A DNA stretch of 64,000 nucleotides from an uncultured Eubacteriales bacterium (GCA_934463035.1 CAKSIG010000004.1:1-64000), one strand, 5' to 3'; counted from the stretch's first letter, positions 7,621-15,290 are shown. Notes: a model not told the origin generated them from the letters alone. Translations and numbers: made by a program.

Positions 7621-8492
7621 TTTGCCACCTCAAAATTTGTTTTCAAAAATTCGAGGGAATCGGCGATCATACTGTCCATTTTTTCGGCGCTCGCATTATT
7701 GCTGAGATCTCGCCATACTTTAATATCTCTGCCGACCTCTCCTTCGCTTTTTAAGAAAGGCTCCATTACAACGTCGTCCTTGTATCCGATTTTTCTGAGT
7801 GCAGCTCCTATTTCAACCCATGGCAAATGCCCTTGACCGGGCAGTTTCCTGTTGCCTTCACCAACGTGTAAATGTCCCAAATGACTGCCTGCTTCAATAA
7901 TAGCGTGCGGCAAGTCGTCTTCTTCAATGTTCATATGGAATGTATCCAGCAGGAGCTTAACATTGTCCTTGCCGACTTCATTGCAAAACTTAACACCCTC
8001 TGAACAGGTGTTGATTAAATTTGTTTCAAAACGATTAAGCACTTCAAGACACAGTGTTATGTTGTGCTTTTCTGCAAAATCTGCAAGCAGACGCATATTT
8101 GCAACAGCGCGTTTCCAAATGGCAGGTTTGTCAAGATCCGTAAAATCGTATGGCCAACAGTTATACATTGCACCGACAAGCACCTTTGAACCGAGCTTTT
8201 CCATTTGCAGCATTATATCCTGCAAAAATTTAATGCCCGCTTTCTGAATTTCGGGGTTTTCGGAAGAAATATTTTTGTCCTTGGGCGGCCCTATATTTGA
8301 TGAGATTTCAAGGTTTAATTCGGTTGCAACTTCTCGCAATTCAAATAACTTTTCATCGCTCATTTTAAGCAGGTCGCCTGCAGGCAACTCCATAACGTCG
8401 AACCCTAAACCTTTAATTTTTCGCGCAAAGGCTGTGTAATCCTCATTGCTCCATTCTTTTGTCCAATAGGCGCAGACCGTGCCGTACTTCAT
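7617..8492 (-). CDS. D-allulose (psicose)/tagatose 3-epimerase family protein
   Basis: A 291-residue TIM-barrel enzyme that resembles the characterised clostridial D-psicose 3-epimerase throughout. Shared landmarks are CLEVLNRFETNLINT (metal-binding Glu), KLLLDTFHMNIEE (Asp), GHLHVGEGNR (His), VVMEPF (Glu), and WPYDF and IKVWRDLS. The reaction is Mn/Co-dependent C3 epimerisation of ketohexoses such as D-fructose/D-allulose. I start at the ATG at 8492, where AAGGAG precedes by 8 nt, instead of the in-frame GTG at 8501 that overlaps that site. It is first in the operon with the kinase, aldolase and isomerase, and divergent from the AraC regulator. Confidence 0.87.
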   Translation of the reverse strand: MKYGTVCAYWTKEWSNEDYTAFARKIKGLGFDVMELPAGDLLKMSDEKLFELREVATELNLEISSNIGPPKDKNISSENPEIQKAGIKFLQDIMLQMEKLGSKVLVGAMYNCWPYDFTDLDKPAIWKRAVANMRLLADFAEKHNITLCLEVLNRFETNLINTCSEGVKFCNEVGKDNVKLLLDTFHMNIEEDDLPHAIIEAGSHLGHLHVGEGNRKLPGQGHLPWVEIGAALRKIGYKDDVVMEPFLKSEGEVGRDIKVWRDLSNNASAEKMDSMIADSLEFLKTNFEVAK

Positions 8493-8514
8493 TAAAATCA
8501 CTCCTTATGAGTGC

Positions 8515-8543
8515 ATTATATTTTAACAGTTCTTTTGTTACAA
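8515..8543 (-). promoter_or_regulatory. Promoter of the sugar operon
   Basis: On the minus strand TTGTAA (8543-8538), 17-nt spacer, TATAAT (8520-8515). It directs the epimerase-kinase-aldolase-isomerase operon. The suboptimal -35 fits an activator-dependent promoter. Confidence 0.6.
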
Positions 8544-8552
8544 TGGAGCAAA

Positions 8553-8581
8553 GTTGCTTAAAATTTGTATATATGTTGCTT
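8553..8581. promoter_or_regulatory. Direct repeat GTTGCTT x2, candidate AraC-type binding site
   Basis: GTTGCTT occurs at 8553-8559 and again at 8575-8581. The 22-bp offset is about two helical turns, the usual spacing of half-sites for dimeric AraC-family activators. It lies between the divergent promoters, upstream of the operon -35 and over the -35 of the regulator gene, which would suit activation one way and autorepression the other. Confidence 0.45.
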
Positions 8582-8604
8582 TTGTCGCTACGCTGTTGTA
8601 TAAT
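8576..8604 (+). promoter_or_regulatory. Promoter of the AraC-family regulator gene
   Basis: TTGCTT (8576-8581), 17-nt spacer, consensus TATAAT (8599-8604). The -35 coincides with the second GTTGCTT repeat. Confidence 0.55.
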
Positions 8605-8654
8605 AATTTTAAATAGAAAACATATTGCGAGTATTATTAAAAGCGGTGACTGCT

Positions 8655-9467
8655 ATGCGTAAAGAAATGTTTAACGTTAAGGTGAAAAATTTAGGTATAT
8701 ATCTTGTAAACTGCGGGTATGAAGATTGTTGCCCCGATTTCGTGTGTGCGCCGCATATACGAAAATACTATCTTATCCACTATGTGACAAAGGGTAATGG
8801 GTATTATGAAGTTAACGGAAATAAGTTTTCGGTTAGTGAAGGCGACATTTTCATAATACATCCCAATTCCCTTATATCGTATTATTCGCCCGATATTGAA
8901 AATACGTGGTCGTTTTGTTGGTTCGGATTCGGCGGAAGCGACGCTGAATATTGGCTTAACGAAAGCGGTATTAACGAAACAGATTACATTAAGCATATTA
9001 TGAATCCGACATTGCTCTCGACGGTGATGAACTGTGTTGATTATATGTCTTGTAATGAAAATTCATTGAGTCAAGTGACATTGGCCGGACATCTTTCTGC
9101 GGCACTCAATGCAATAAGCGCGTCTTCGGGCAGTAAAAAACACAGCTCCGTCGGTCAGGTCGACAGGGCTGTGAGATTCATTGAATATAACTATATGCGC
9201 AAGATTACCGTTTGCGATATATGCGCGCATCTTGGGCTTGAAAGAAGTTACTTCTACCGTATTTTTAAGAACTATACAGGTTCGTCGCCTGAACAGTATT
9301 TGATGAAATACCGAATTAAAAAGGCGTGTGAACTATTAAAGCTGGGAAAGTATACGGTCACCGAGGTCGCACTATACACAGGAATACAGGATATATATTA
9401 TTTTTCAAAACTGTTTAAGAGCGTTGTTGGGGTCTCTCCAAGCAAATACGCCAAAGAAAATAAGTAG
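8655..9467 (+). CDS. AraC-family transcriptional regulator
   Basis: A 270-residue regulator. The N-terminal half (about residues 10-150) is a cupin-like AraC ligand-binding domain (YVTKGNGYYEVNGNKFSVSEGDIFIIHP); the C-terminal 100 residues carry two helix-turn-helix motifs (ICAHLGLERSYFYRIFKNYT and the end phrase YYFSKLFKSVVGVSPSKYA). It is divergent from the ketose operon and very probably senses its sugar. I prefer the ATG at 8655 to an upstream TTG at 8625 because GGTGA precedes it and the upstream extension abuts the promoter. Confidence 0.88.
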   Translation: MRKEMFNVKVKNLGIYLVNCGYEDCCPDFVCAPHIRKYYLIHYVTKGNGYYEVNGNKFSVSEGDIFIIHPNSLISYYSPDIENTWSFCWFGFGGSDAEYWLNESGINETDYIKHIMNPTLLSTVMNCVDYMSCNENSLSQVTLAGHLSAALNAISASSGSKKHSSVGQVDRAVRFIEYNYMRKITVCDICAHLGLERSYFYRIFKNYTGSSPEQYLMKYRIKKACELLKLGKYTVTEVALYTGIQDIYYFSKLFKSVVGVSPSKYAKENK

Positions 9468-9510
9468 AATATTTGTACTGATGTTGCATTTATTTGTAAA
9501 AATGTTGTTT

Positions 9511-10551
9511 CTATACAAAGAAATAATTAGTATCCCAGGCAGGAATGTATCTGTAATGGCGCATAAACAGTTTGTAATCGTCACGCATTGAGAAAACAGC
9601 ATCGGGAATAGAGAGCATATCATCGGTACGGTGATAGCAGGATATTAACATCTTGGGCTTGTAAGTTTTTACGGTTCTTTCTGAGCCGTGTATGGCGGCA
9701 ATTTCTTCGCCCTCCACGTCCATTTTTATGTAGGTGGCGCTGTTTCCGTTTAAAATCGCGTCTACGGTTATACATTTGGTCTCAGAGCCTGATAGGTCCA
9801 CGACAGAGTTTCTTCCGCCGTTGCTTTTAAATGTCAGGGTTCCGCATTTGTCGGATATGCAAGCGTTTATAAGTTCTATGTCTTTTTTGCAGACGGTATT
9901 TGCTTTCAGCTTTAAAAAGGTCTTTTTGTCAGGCTCAACCGCATATATTTTGCGGTATTTTCCGTTTACAGCGGTTGTAAATTGCTTTACGGTATCGCCT
10001 GTGTAAGCGCCGAGGTCAATATATGTTTCTTTTTCGGTTAACCTTAAAATATTTTCAAACGGCTCGTCTGACGGTACTTCGCACGCGTTTAAAAACTTGA
10101 TATCGCCGCTCAATTTGTAATTAACGATACACTCAAACGTTTTACGTGATAATTCGTCGGCAAGAATATTGTATATTTTTTCAAATCTGTCTCTGTTTTT
10201 CTGCACATAGTCAAGAGTAAACAGTCCGCCGCCGTATACGGGAACCTCGGGCGCATACAGCTCCTGCTCTTTCGCAATGCGCTCTATATTTGCGATAACA
10301 TCGGTTAGACTGCTGCCGAAGCATACAAGGACTATTAAATTGCCGAGCCGTTCTTTTATTTCAGCATAGGTTTCAATTTGAAAGCCGTGGAATGTTTTTT
10401 TGCGGACAAAGCCGTCGCTTGCGAAAACGCCGCTGATTTTTATTCCGCGCGAGTTGAGTATATTTATAATTTTATCCGCGCCGTTGCCCATACCGTAAAG
10501 AACTATCGGTTTTTCGGCGGTTTCAAGGTATTGCCATAAATCTTTTTTCAT
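9511..10551 (-). CDS. FkbM-family methyltransferase with N-terminal Rossmann-like domain
   Basis: A 346-residue protein. The N-terminal 130 residues start like a nucleotide- or sugar-binding Rossmann unit (IVLYGMGNGADKIINILNSR). The C-terminal half is a class I SAM-dependent methyltransferase of the FkbM type, with TYIDLGAYTGDTV (motif I, about residue 190), AVEPDKKTF and YIKMDVEGEE (about 287). FkbM enzymes O-methylate sugars, polyketides or surface glycans; the substrate here is unknown. It is monocistronic, between the AraC gene and rhaB, with its start about 140 bp from the divergent rhaB promoter region. Confidence 0.82.
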   Translation of the reverse strand: MKKDLWQYLETAEKPIVLYGMGNGADKIINILNSRGIKISGVFASDGFVRKKTFHGFQIETYAEIKERLGNLIVLVCFGSSLTDVIANIERIAKEQELYAPEVPVYGGGLFTLDYVQKNRDRFEKIYNILADELSRKTFECIVNYKLSGDIKFLNACEVPSDEPFENILRLTEKETYIDLGAYTGDTVKQFTTAVNGKYRKIYAVEPDKKTFLKLKANTVCKKDIELINACISDKCGTLTFKSNGGRNSVVDLSGSETKCITVDAILNGNSATYIKMDVEGEEIAAIHGSERTVKTYKPKMLISCYHRTDDMLSIPDAVFSMRDDYKLFMRHYRYIPAWDTNYFFV

Positions 10552-10630
10552 CGTGTCGCTCCGTGTAAAAAATTCACCTAATATAAAATAACATAATTCT
10601 TTGTTTTATACAAGAATTTAAAAATATTTG

Positions 10631-10659
10631 TAGACAAATTTATCCTGTTTTGTTATGAT
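10631..10659 (+). promoter_or_regulatory. Promoter of rhaB/GH10 operon
   Basis: TAGACA (10631-10636), 17-nt spacer, TATGAT (10654-10659), about 70 nt before the rhaB start. Confidence 0.5.
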
Positions 10660-10730
10660 ATAAATGATATTATTTGCTTTGAGTGTAGGCGTTGGGTACT
10701 GACACTTTAAAGCGGTTAGGAGATATAAAA

Positions 10731-12197
10731 ATGAAAAAGATTTTGTCTTTTGACTTTGGTGCTTCAAGCGGCAGAGCAATGATAGCCGAGTATGACGGCG
10801 AAAAGATTTCTATGCAGGAAATTCACCGTTTCAGCAACGACCCCGTTATTGTAAACGGAACTATGTATTGGGACGTTTTAAGACTTTTCTTTGAGATAAA
10901 GTCGGGAATTACAAAGGCCGTAAACGGCGGCGGGTTTGACGCTGTAAGTATTGACACTTGGGGCGTCGATTTCGGTATGCTTGATAAAAATGGCAACCTT
11001 TTGGCAAATCCCGTTCATTACCGTGACAAACGAACCGAGGGTATGATAGAGGAAGTTGAGAAAATAGTTTCAAAAGAAGAGCTTTACAAGCTCAGCGGAA
11101 CTCAGTGTATGAGGATAAACACGCTTTATCAGCTTATGTATTTGAAGCTCGAACAGCCTGAACTGTTAGAAAGAACCGAGAAAATACTTTTAATGCCCGA
11201 CCTGCTTGCGTATATGCTTACAGGCGAAGTTAAGGACGAGGCAAGCATAGCGTCAACCACAAACATTTTTGACCCGTATAAGCGTGATTGGAATTTTGAA
11301 CTTATAGAAAAGCTCGGACTTCCGAAAAAAATCTTTGCACCTGTCGTTGAATCAGGCACGGTTTACGGAATGCTGTCTGATGATATATGCGAAGAACTCG
11401 GCTGTAAGAAAGTTCCCGTTATAGCGGTTGCAGGTCACGATACAGCGTCCGCTGTTGTCGCAACGCCGTCGGATACTGATGATTTTGTCTACATAAGCTG
11501 CGGAACTTGGAGCCTTTTCGGAATAGAAAGCCCCGAACCGATCATTTCGGAAGAAGCAGCTTCTCTCAACTTCACCAATGAGGGCGGATACGGCGGTAAA
11601 ACGAGATTTCTTAAAAACATAATGGGACTTTGGCTCATACAGGAGTCCCGCAGGCAATGGAAACGCGAGGGTGACGATGTCGGATTTGATACCCTTGAAA
11701 AAGAGGCTCTTGCGTCTGAGCCGTTTAAGTGCTTTGTCGATGTTGACGACCCATCTTTTGAGACGGCGGGCAATCTTCCCAAACGCGTAATGCAGTTCTG
11801 TGAAAGAACGGGACAGTATGTGCCGAAAACGCGCGGCGAGATTATGCGATGCATCTATCAGAGTCTTGCTATGAAGTATAAATATACCTTTGAATGTCTT
11901 GAAAAACTCGGCGGCAGGAAATATCACAGTATCAACATTCTCGGCGGCGGCATTAAAGATAAGCTGTTGTGCCGTCTGACTGCCGCTGCCTGCAACGTTA
12001 AGGTTATAGCAGGTCCTACCGAGGCTACCGTTATGGGCAATATTGCCGTTGCCTATACCGCTCTCGGTGAAATAAGCGGTCTTAAAGAAATACGAAAGGT
12101 TGTTTCAAATTCTACCGAGTTAAAGTATTATGAACCGACTGACAGCGCTGTTTGGGATAAACCGTATCAGGATTATTTAAAAATTTTAAATAGATAA
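10731..12197 (+). CDS. rhaB: Rhamnulokinase
   Basis: A 488-residue FGGY-family sugar kinase, nearly the length of E. coli RhaB. It phosphorylates L-rhamnulose at C1. Landmarks: the N-terminal phosphate loop SFDFGASSGRAM, STIDTWGVDFG-type substrate region, VAGHDTASAV, YISCGTWSLFG, a long NEGGYGGKTRFLKNIMGLWL segment typical of RhaB, and the C-terminal nucleotide loop LGGGIKDKLLC. I use the ATG at 10731 (TAGGAG 8 nt upstream). No rhaA or rhaD lies in the window; a neighbouring GH10 gene follows 18 nt later. FGGY enzymes vary in specificity, so L-fuculose or another 6-deoxyketose is possible. Confidence 0.88.
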   Translation: MKKILSFDFGASSGRAMIAEYDGEKISMQEIHRFSNDPVIVNGTMYWDVLRLFFEIKSGITKAVNGGGFDAVSIDTWGVDFGMLDKNGNLLANPVHYRDKRTEGMIEEVEKIVSKEELYKLSGTQCMRINTLYQLMYLKLEQPELLERTEKILLMPDLLAYMLTGEVKDEASIASTTNIFDPYKRDWNFELIEKLGLPKKIFAPVVESGTVYGMLSDDICEELGCKKVPVIAVAGHDTASAVVATPSDTDDFVYISCGTWSLFGIESPEPIISEEAASLNFTNEGGYGGKTRFLKNIMGLWLIQESRRQWKREGDDVGFDTLEKEALASEPFKCFVDVDDPSFETAGNLPKRVMQFCERTGQYVPKTRGEIMRCIYQSLAMKYKYTFECLEKLGGRKYHSINILGGGIKDKLLCRLTAAACNVKVIAGPTEATVMGNIAVAYTALGEISGLKEIRKVVSNSTELKYYEPTDSAVWDKPYQDYLKILNR

Positions 12198-12215
12198 GAA
12201 AATGGAGAACTTTAT

Positions 12216-13490
12216 ATGTCAGAATCTTTGAGACACCTCTATGAAAATATTTCAATTTGCGGAAAACCTCTTGAAAAAGAAATTGAAAACAATATCGAGA
12301 AGCATCGCAAGGGCGATTTTAAGGTAAAACTTCCCGACGGTATGCGAGCCGAGAAAATAAGGGTAAAACAGATTAAAAGCGATTTTATGTTCGGCGCAAA
12401 TACCTTTATGCTGGATTCTTTTAATTCAAATGAACAGAACGATGAATATAAAGAAAAATTCTTAAAGCTGTTTAATACTGCGGTTGTGGGAACTTTTTGG
12501 AGTGATTACGAGCCTAAAAAAGGCGAATACAGATTTGAAAAGGACAGTTCGTTTGTGCCGCGCCGTCCCCCTGTTGATTCGGTACTTGAATTTTGCAAAG
12601 AAAACGGCTTAACCGCCAAGGCGCACAATCTCATTTGGCACAGAAAAATGATGCAGCCTGAGTGGCTTAATAATGATCATACAAAAATATTGCCCGATAT
12701 TTTGGATTATATGAGAGCGCTCAGCGAACGTTATAAAGATGTATTCAAGTATATAGATGTTGCAAATGAGCATTTGTGCCGCGGCAGAGTAGGGCAGTGG
12801 GGCAATGATGAAATGCCACAGGACTATGTTTATGATGTTTATAAGGAAGCGGATAAGCTGTTCCCAAATTCAAAACTTATGACCAACGAAAATCATATGT
12901 ATACTTGGGTGGATTATTGCCTTGATTCAAGCCCCTACTACATTTATCTTCAAGCATTGCAGGCGAAGGGGTGCCGCGTCGATTCAATCGGAATGCAGTA
13001 TCACGCGTTTGTAAGCCGTGAACACGAGCAGTTCTTCGGCAGGGGTATGTTCGATATTGAGTGCATTGATAAGGTTTTAAAGGGTTATTCTGTTCTTGGT
13101 AAACCTATGCAAGTTTCTGAAATCACTATTCCTTCAACCTTATTCGGCGAAAAAACTGACGAGGGATTGCAACGTGAAATTACGGCAAACCTGTTCCGTC
13201 TCTGGTTTTCAACTCCTAATATGGAAGCGATTATATGGTGGAATATGTTTGACGGTTCAGCTTTTGAAAATGAGGACGAGTTTAAGGGCGCGCTTTTGAG
13301 AAATGATATGAGCGAAAAGCCCGTTTACAAAATGCTTGATAATCTCATTAACAAGGAATGGCGCACCGAAACTGCCGTTACGGCTTCCGAAGACGGAACT
13401 TTCAGTTTCCGCGGCTTTTACGGCGATTATGAAATTGTTGCCGAAACCGACAGCGGCGAAAAAACCTTTACTATGGGATTTCATAAATAA
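12216..13490 (+). CDS. GH10-type glycoside hydrolase, cytosolic
   Basis: A 424-residue (beta/alpha)8 protein of the GH10 endo-1,4-beta-xylanase family. The conserved AHNLIWH is at residues 136-142, the acid/base Glu in IDVANEH is E185 and the nucleophile Glu in QVSEITIP is E302; WWNMFDGSAF marks the last barrel strand. A short beta-rich tail (about 385-424) follows. There is no signal peptide, unlike secreted xylanases, so it should act on imported oligosaccharides. It is in one operon with rhamnulokinase, which raises the possibility of a rhamnose-containing or pectic oligosaccharide substrate. Start ATG with GGAGA upstream. Confidence 0.8.
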   Translation: MSESLRHLYENISICGKPLEKEIENNIEKHRKGDFKVKLPDGMRAEKIRVKQIKSDFMFGANTFMLDSFNSNEQNDEYKEKFLKLFNTAVVGTFWSDYEPKKGEYRFEKDSSFVPRRPPVDSVLEFCKENGLTAKAHNLIWHRKMMQPEWLNNDHTKILPDILDYMRALSERYKDVFKYIDVANEHLCRGRVGQWGNDEMPQDYVYDVYKEADKLFPNSKLMTNENHMYTWVDYCLDSSPYYIYLQALQAKGCRVDSIGMQYHAFVSREHEQFFGRGMFDIECIDKVLKGYSVLGKPMQVSEITIPSTLFGEKTDEGLQREITANLFRLWFSTPNMEAIIWWNMFDGSAFENEDEFKGALLRNDMSEKPVYKMLDNLINKEWRTETAVTASEDGTFSFRGFYGDYEIVAETDSGEKTFTMGFHK

Positions 13491-13502
13491 ATGATTGCCT
13501 AA

Positions 13503-13531
13503 TTCGGGCGGACTTTTTCGGTTCGCCCGAA
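13503..13531 (+). terminator. Hairpin after the GH10 gene, weak terminator
   Basis: TTCGGGCG/CGCCCGAA forms an 8-bp stem just after the stop codon. The following AAAGTCTAAA is not T-rich, so termination may be inefficient, or the hairpin may act mainly as a 3' stabiliser. Confidence 0.5.
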
Positions 13532-13557
13532 AAGTCTAAAAAAAGATAAAATTTTTG

Positions 13558-13586
13558 TTGACATAATGGATTGTTGATGATATAAT
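13558..13586 (+). promoter_or_regulatory. Consensus sigma-A promoter for tRNA-Leu(GAG)
   Basis: Perfect TTGACA (13558-13563), 17-nt spacer, perfect TATAAT (13581-13586), 32 nt before the tRNA. Confidence 0.93.
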
Positions 13587-13618
13587 GATCTGGCACGATA
13601 AATTTAAGGTGTTCCAAT

Positions 13619-13702
13619 GCGAGTGTGCTGGAATAGGCAGACAGGCACGTTTGAGGGGCGTGTGTCTTTGACGTACGAGTTCAAGTCTCGTCACTCGCAC
13701 CA
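13619..13702 (+). tRNA. tRNA-Leu(GAG)
   Basis: The acceptor GCGAGTG pairs with CACTCGC; the anticodon loop TTGAGGG gives anticodon GAG. There is a class II variable arm (TGTCTTTGACG), a T-arm ACGAGTTCAAGTCTCGT and an encoded CCA at 13700-13702. Confidence 0.95.
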
Positions 13703-13703
13703 G

Positions 13704-13735
13704 AAAAAAAGCACTTGCTTTGCAAGTGCTTTTTT
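13704..13735 (+). terminator. Intrinsic terminator after tRNA-Leu(GAG)
   Basis: AAAAAAGCACTTGC/GCAAGTGCTTTTTT with a TTT loop and a T tract. Confidence 0.93.
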
Positions 13736-13737
13736 CA

Positions 13738-13905
13738 ATGAAATTTGCCTTGCGGCAAATGAAATAGCAAAGCTATGAAATACGCTTGCGCATATGAAAT
13801 ATTTGCTACGCAAATGTTTGAAGGCGAATTTTATTTCACATTTTGTCGCAGACAAAATATTTCATAATCCGTAGGATTATTTCATATTGCATCGCAATAT
13901 TTCAT
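13738..13905. repeat. Array of seven short hairpins separated by ATGAAAT/ATTTCAT boxes
   Basis: The 7-nt box ATGAAAT occurs at 13738, 13759, 13775 and 13794. After a central switch its reverse complement appears as ATTTCAC at 13833 and ATTTCAT at 13859, 13879 and 13899. Between boxes lie palindromes of different sequence: ATTTGCC/GGCAAAT, ATAGC/GCTAT, an imperfect CGC/GCG, ATTTGC/GCAAAT, ATTTTGT/ACAAAAT, TAATCC/GGATTA and ATATTGC/GCAATAT, with 2-5 nt loops. The stems differ while the boxes are conserved. The array ends just before a TATAAT (13915-13920) and the four-helix-bundle gene. It is not a CRISPR. Role unknown; such hairpin strings next to four-helix-bundle genes are, to my memory, a recurring but poorly described arrangement. 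Confidence 0.85.
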
Positions 13906-13938
13906 TAATTTCGTTATAATATTTGCCGAGGTGTTATT

Positions 13939-14286
13939 TTGAGAGAAAATAGGCTCATTGAATTGTCGATGGAATTTTCTGTTAAAATTATAAAGATTTG
14001 CGAAAGTATAAAAGGACATTATTCGCTGGTTAATCAATTAGAACGCTCTGCAACTTCAATCGGGGCTAATATACACGAGGCTAACTATGCTCACGGGAAA
14101 TCCGATTTCATTGCCAAATTACAGATATCTCTCAAAGAATGTTACGAAACAGAATACTGGTTGGAATTGTTCGCTAAATCAGATTTGTTAGATAGCGAAA
14201 TTGAAAGACAATTATGTAATCAATGCGGTACTATCCGTCGGATTCTTATCGCTTCAATCAATACTGCAAAGGGAAATGTGAAATAA
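13939..14286 (+). CDS. Four-helix-bundle protein (S23/IVP, Avd-like family)
   Basis: A 115-residue all-helical protein of the TIGR02436/PF05635 family, with the recognisable core RSATSIGANIHEANYAHGKS and FIAKLQISLKECYETEYWLE. Family members were first noted inside 23S rRNA intervening sequences; the related Avd protein works with the reverse transcriptase of diversity-generating retroelements and binds nucleic acid. Neither an rRNA nor a reverse transcriptase is present here. The start is TTG at 13939, with GAGG 7 nt upstream and TATAAT at 13915-13920. It directly follows the hairpin array, which is its most informative neighbour: protein and array may form one unit. Confidence 0.85.
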   Translation: MRENRLIELSMEFSVKIIKICESIKGHYSLVNQLERSATSIGANIHEANYAHGKSDFIAKLQISLKECYETEYWLELFAKSDLLDSEIERQLCNQCGTIRRILIASINTAKGNVK

Positions 14287-14531
14287 TATTATATAACGGT
14301 TCTCATTTTTAAAGTAATCCGATATAGGATATACAGTGAAAAACACGCAAAGAAGAAATCGGCAACGTGCTTGTTCGAATGCAGACAGTAAAGCTCAAAA
14401 ACATCTCTATCGTCCTGTCTTTGCAATAATCGACAAATCTCATTGCAGGTTTGTCGATTTTGCTTTTTTAGGCTGTTTCAAATACGTTCTACCGTACTGT
14501 AAAAACGCATATTCTGTACGGGAGTGATATT
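14287..14531 (+). other. Intergenic segment with possible structured RNA and terminator hairpin
   Basis: No convincing gene. GCAAAGA (about 14348) can pair with TCTTTGC (14418-14424), enclosing CACG/CGTG and GACAG/CTGTC pairs. It is followed by a 13-bp hairpin AATCGACAAATCT/AGGTTTGTCGATT (14428-14459, one G-T mismatch) with a T-rich tail TTTTGCTTTTTTA. The layout would suit a short non-coding RNA or a leader ending in a terminator ahead of cwlD. CCGTAC/GTACGG (14491-14496 with 14516-14521) then flanks the cwlD ribosome site. I do not recognise a known riboswitch. Confidence 0.35.
14428..14470 (+). terminator. Intrinsic terminator upstream of cwlD
   Basis: A 13-bp stem (one wobble), 6-nt loop CATTGC, then TTTTGCTTTTTTA. 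It ends either the four-helix-bundle transcript or a short RNA. Confidence 0.75.
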
Positions 14532-15290
14532 GTGACCTTAAAGAAAAAAGTAACCGTTCTGCTTTCTGTAATGCTTTTGATTGCATTTTTGAGCGCGGTG
14601 CCGATATACACTTATAATAAGCATATAAATGCTTCTGCAAAAGTCAGGGAACACCCGACAGTTATTTTAGACAGCGGCCACGGCGGCTTTGACGGAGGCG
14701 CGGTCGCGGCAGACGGAACAGTTGAAAAAGAGATAAATCTCAAAATATCCCTGAAACTGCAAAAGTTTTTGGAGGCTGGCGGTTATGAGGTCGTTATGAC
14801 CCGAAGTACCGACGACTCTACTGACAGTATTCCGTCTGGCTCAATTCAGGCACGCAAAAAAAGCGATCTTAAAAACAGACTTGATCTTATGTCTGAATAC
14901 CCGAACGCAATATTTGTCAGCATACATTTGAACAAATTTACAACATCGGCGGCTTGCGGGGCGCAGGTTTTTTATTCGCCGGCGGTCAAACAGTCGGAAA
15001 TGCTGGGTAAATGTATTCAGGATAAGGTTATTCAGTTGTTGCAGCCGGATAATACCCGTGTTATAAAAAAGGGAACGAGCAGTACGTATTTGCTTAAAAA
15101 CGCCACCGTGCCTGCGGTTATTGTTGAGTGTGGTTTTTTAAGCAATCATTCCGAGTTGGAAAAACTTAAAGACAGCGGTTATCAAGGCAAAATGGCATTC
15201 AGCGTATTTTGCGGAATACAAAAGTTCTTTTCTGAGGATGGTGCAGAAAACAATGCAGACAAAATCAAAAACAGTGTTTATATGCAGTGA
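14532..15290 (+). CDS. cwlD: N-acetylmuramoyl-L-alanine amidase, CwlD-like
   Basis: A 252-residue Amidase_3 enzyme with an N-terminal signal anchor (residues 6-28). Zinc ligands and catalytic residues are seen in ILDSGHGGFDGG (His50), VEKEINLKIS (Glu67), VSIHLNKF (His) and VIVECGFLSN (Glu). In spore formers CwlD removes peptide side chains from muramic acid during cortex synthesis, a step needed to make muramic-delta-lactam for germination. Start is GTG at 14532 with GGGAGTG upstream. It overlaps radA, a common order in clostridia. The CwlD assignment over another cell wall amidase rests on length, the single domain and the lack of binding repeats. Confidence 0.8.
   Translation: MTLKKKVTVLLSVMLLIAFLSAVPIYTYNKHINASAKVREHPTVILDSGHGGFDGGAVAADGTVEKEINLKISLKLQKFLEAGGYEVVMTRSTDDSTDSIPSGSIQARKKSDLKNRLDLMSEYPNAIFVSIHLNKFTTSAACGAQVFYSPAVKQSEMLGKCIQDKVIQLLQPDNTRVIKKGTSSTYLLKNATVPAVIVECGFLSNHSELEKLKDSGYQGKMAFSVFCGIQKFFSEDGAENNADKIKNSVYMQ

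Noticed and set aside
11352..11927. Minus-strand open frame of 191 codons antisense to rhaB
   Set aside because: It lies entirely within rhamnulokinase, lacks a ribosome site and shows no recognisable domain.
13738..13905. CRISPR array
   Set aside because: The repeated box is only 7 nt, it inverts halfway, and the intervening sequences are themselves palindromes; no cas genes are present.
14340..14430. c-di-GMP (GEMM-I) riboswitch, prompted by ACGCAAAG and GGCAACG
   Set aside because: The GNRA tetraloop/receptor arrangement and second stem of GEMM-I are not found in order.
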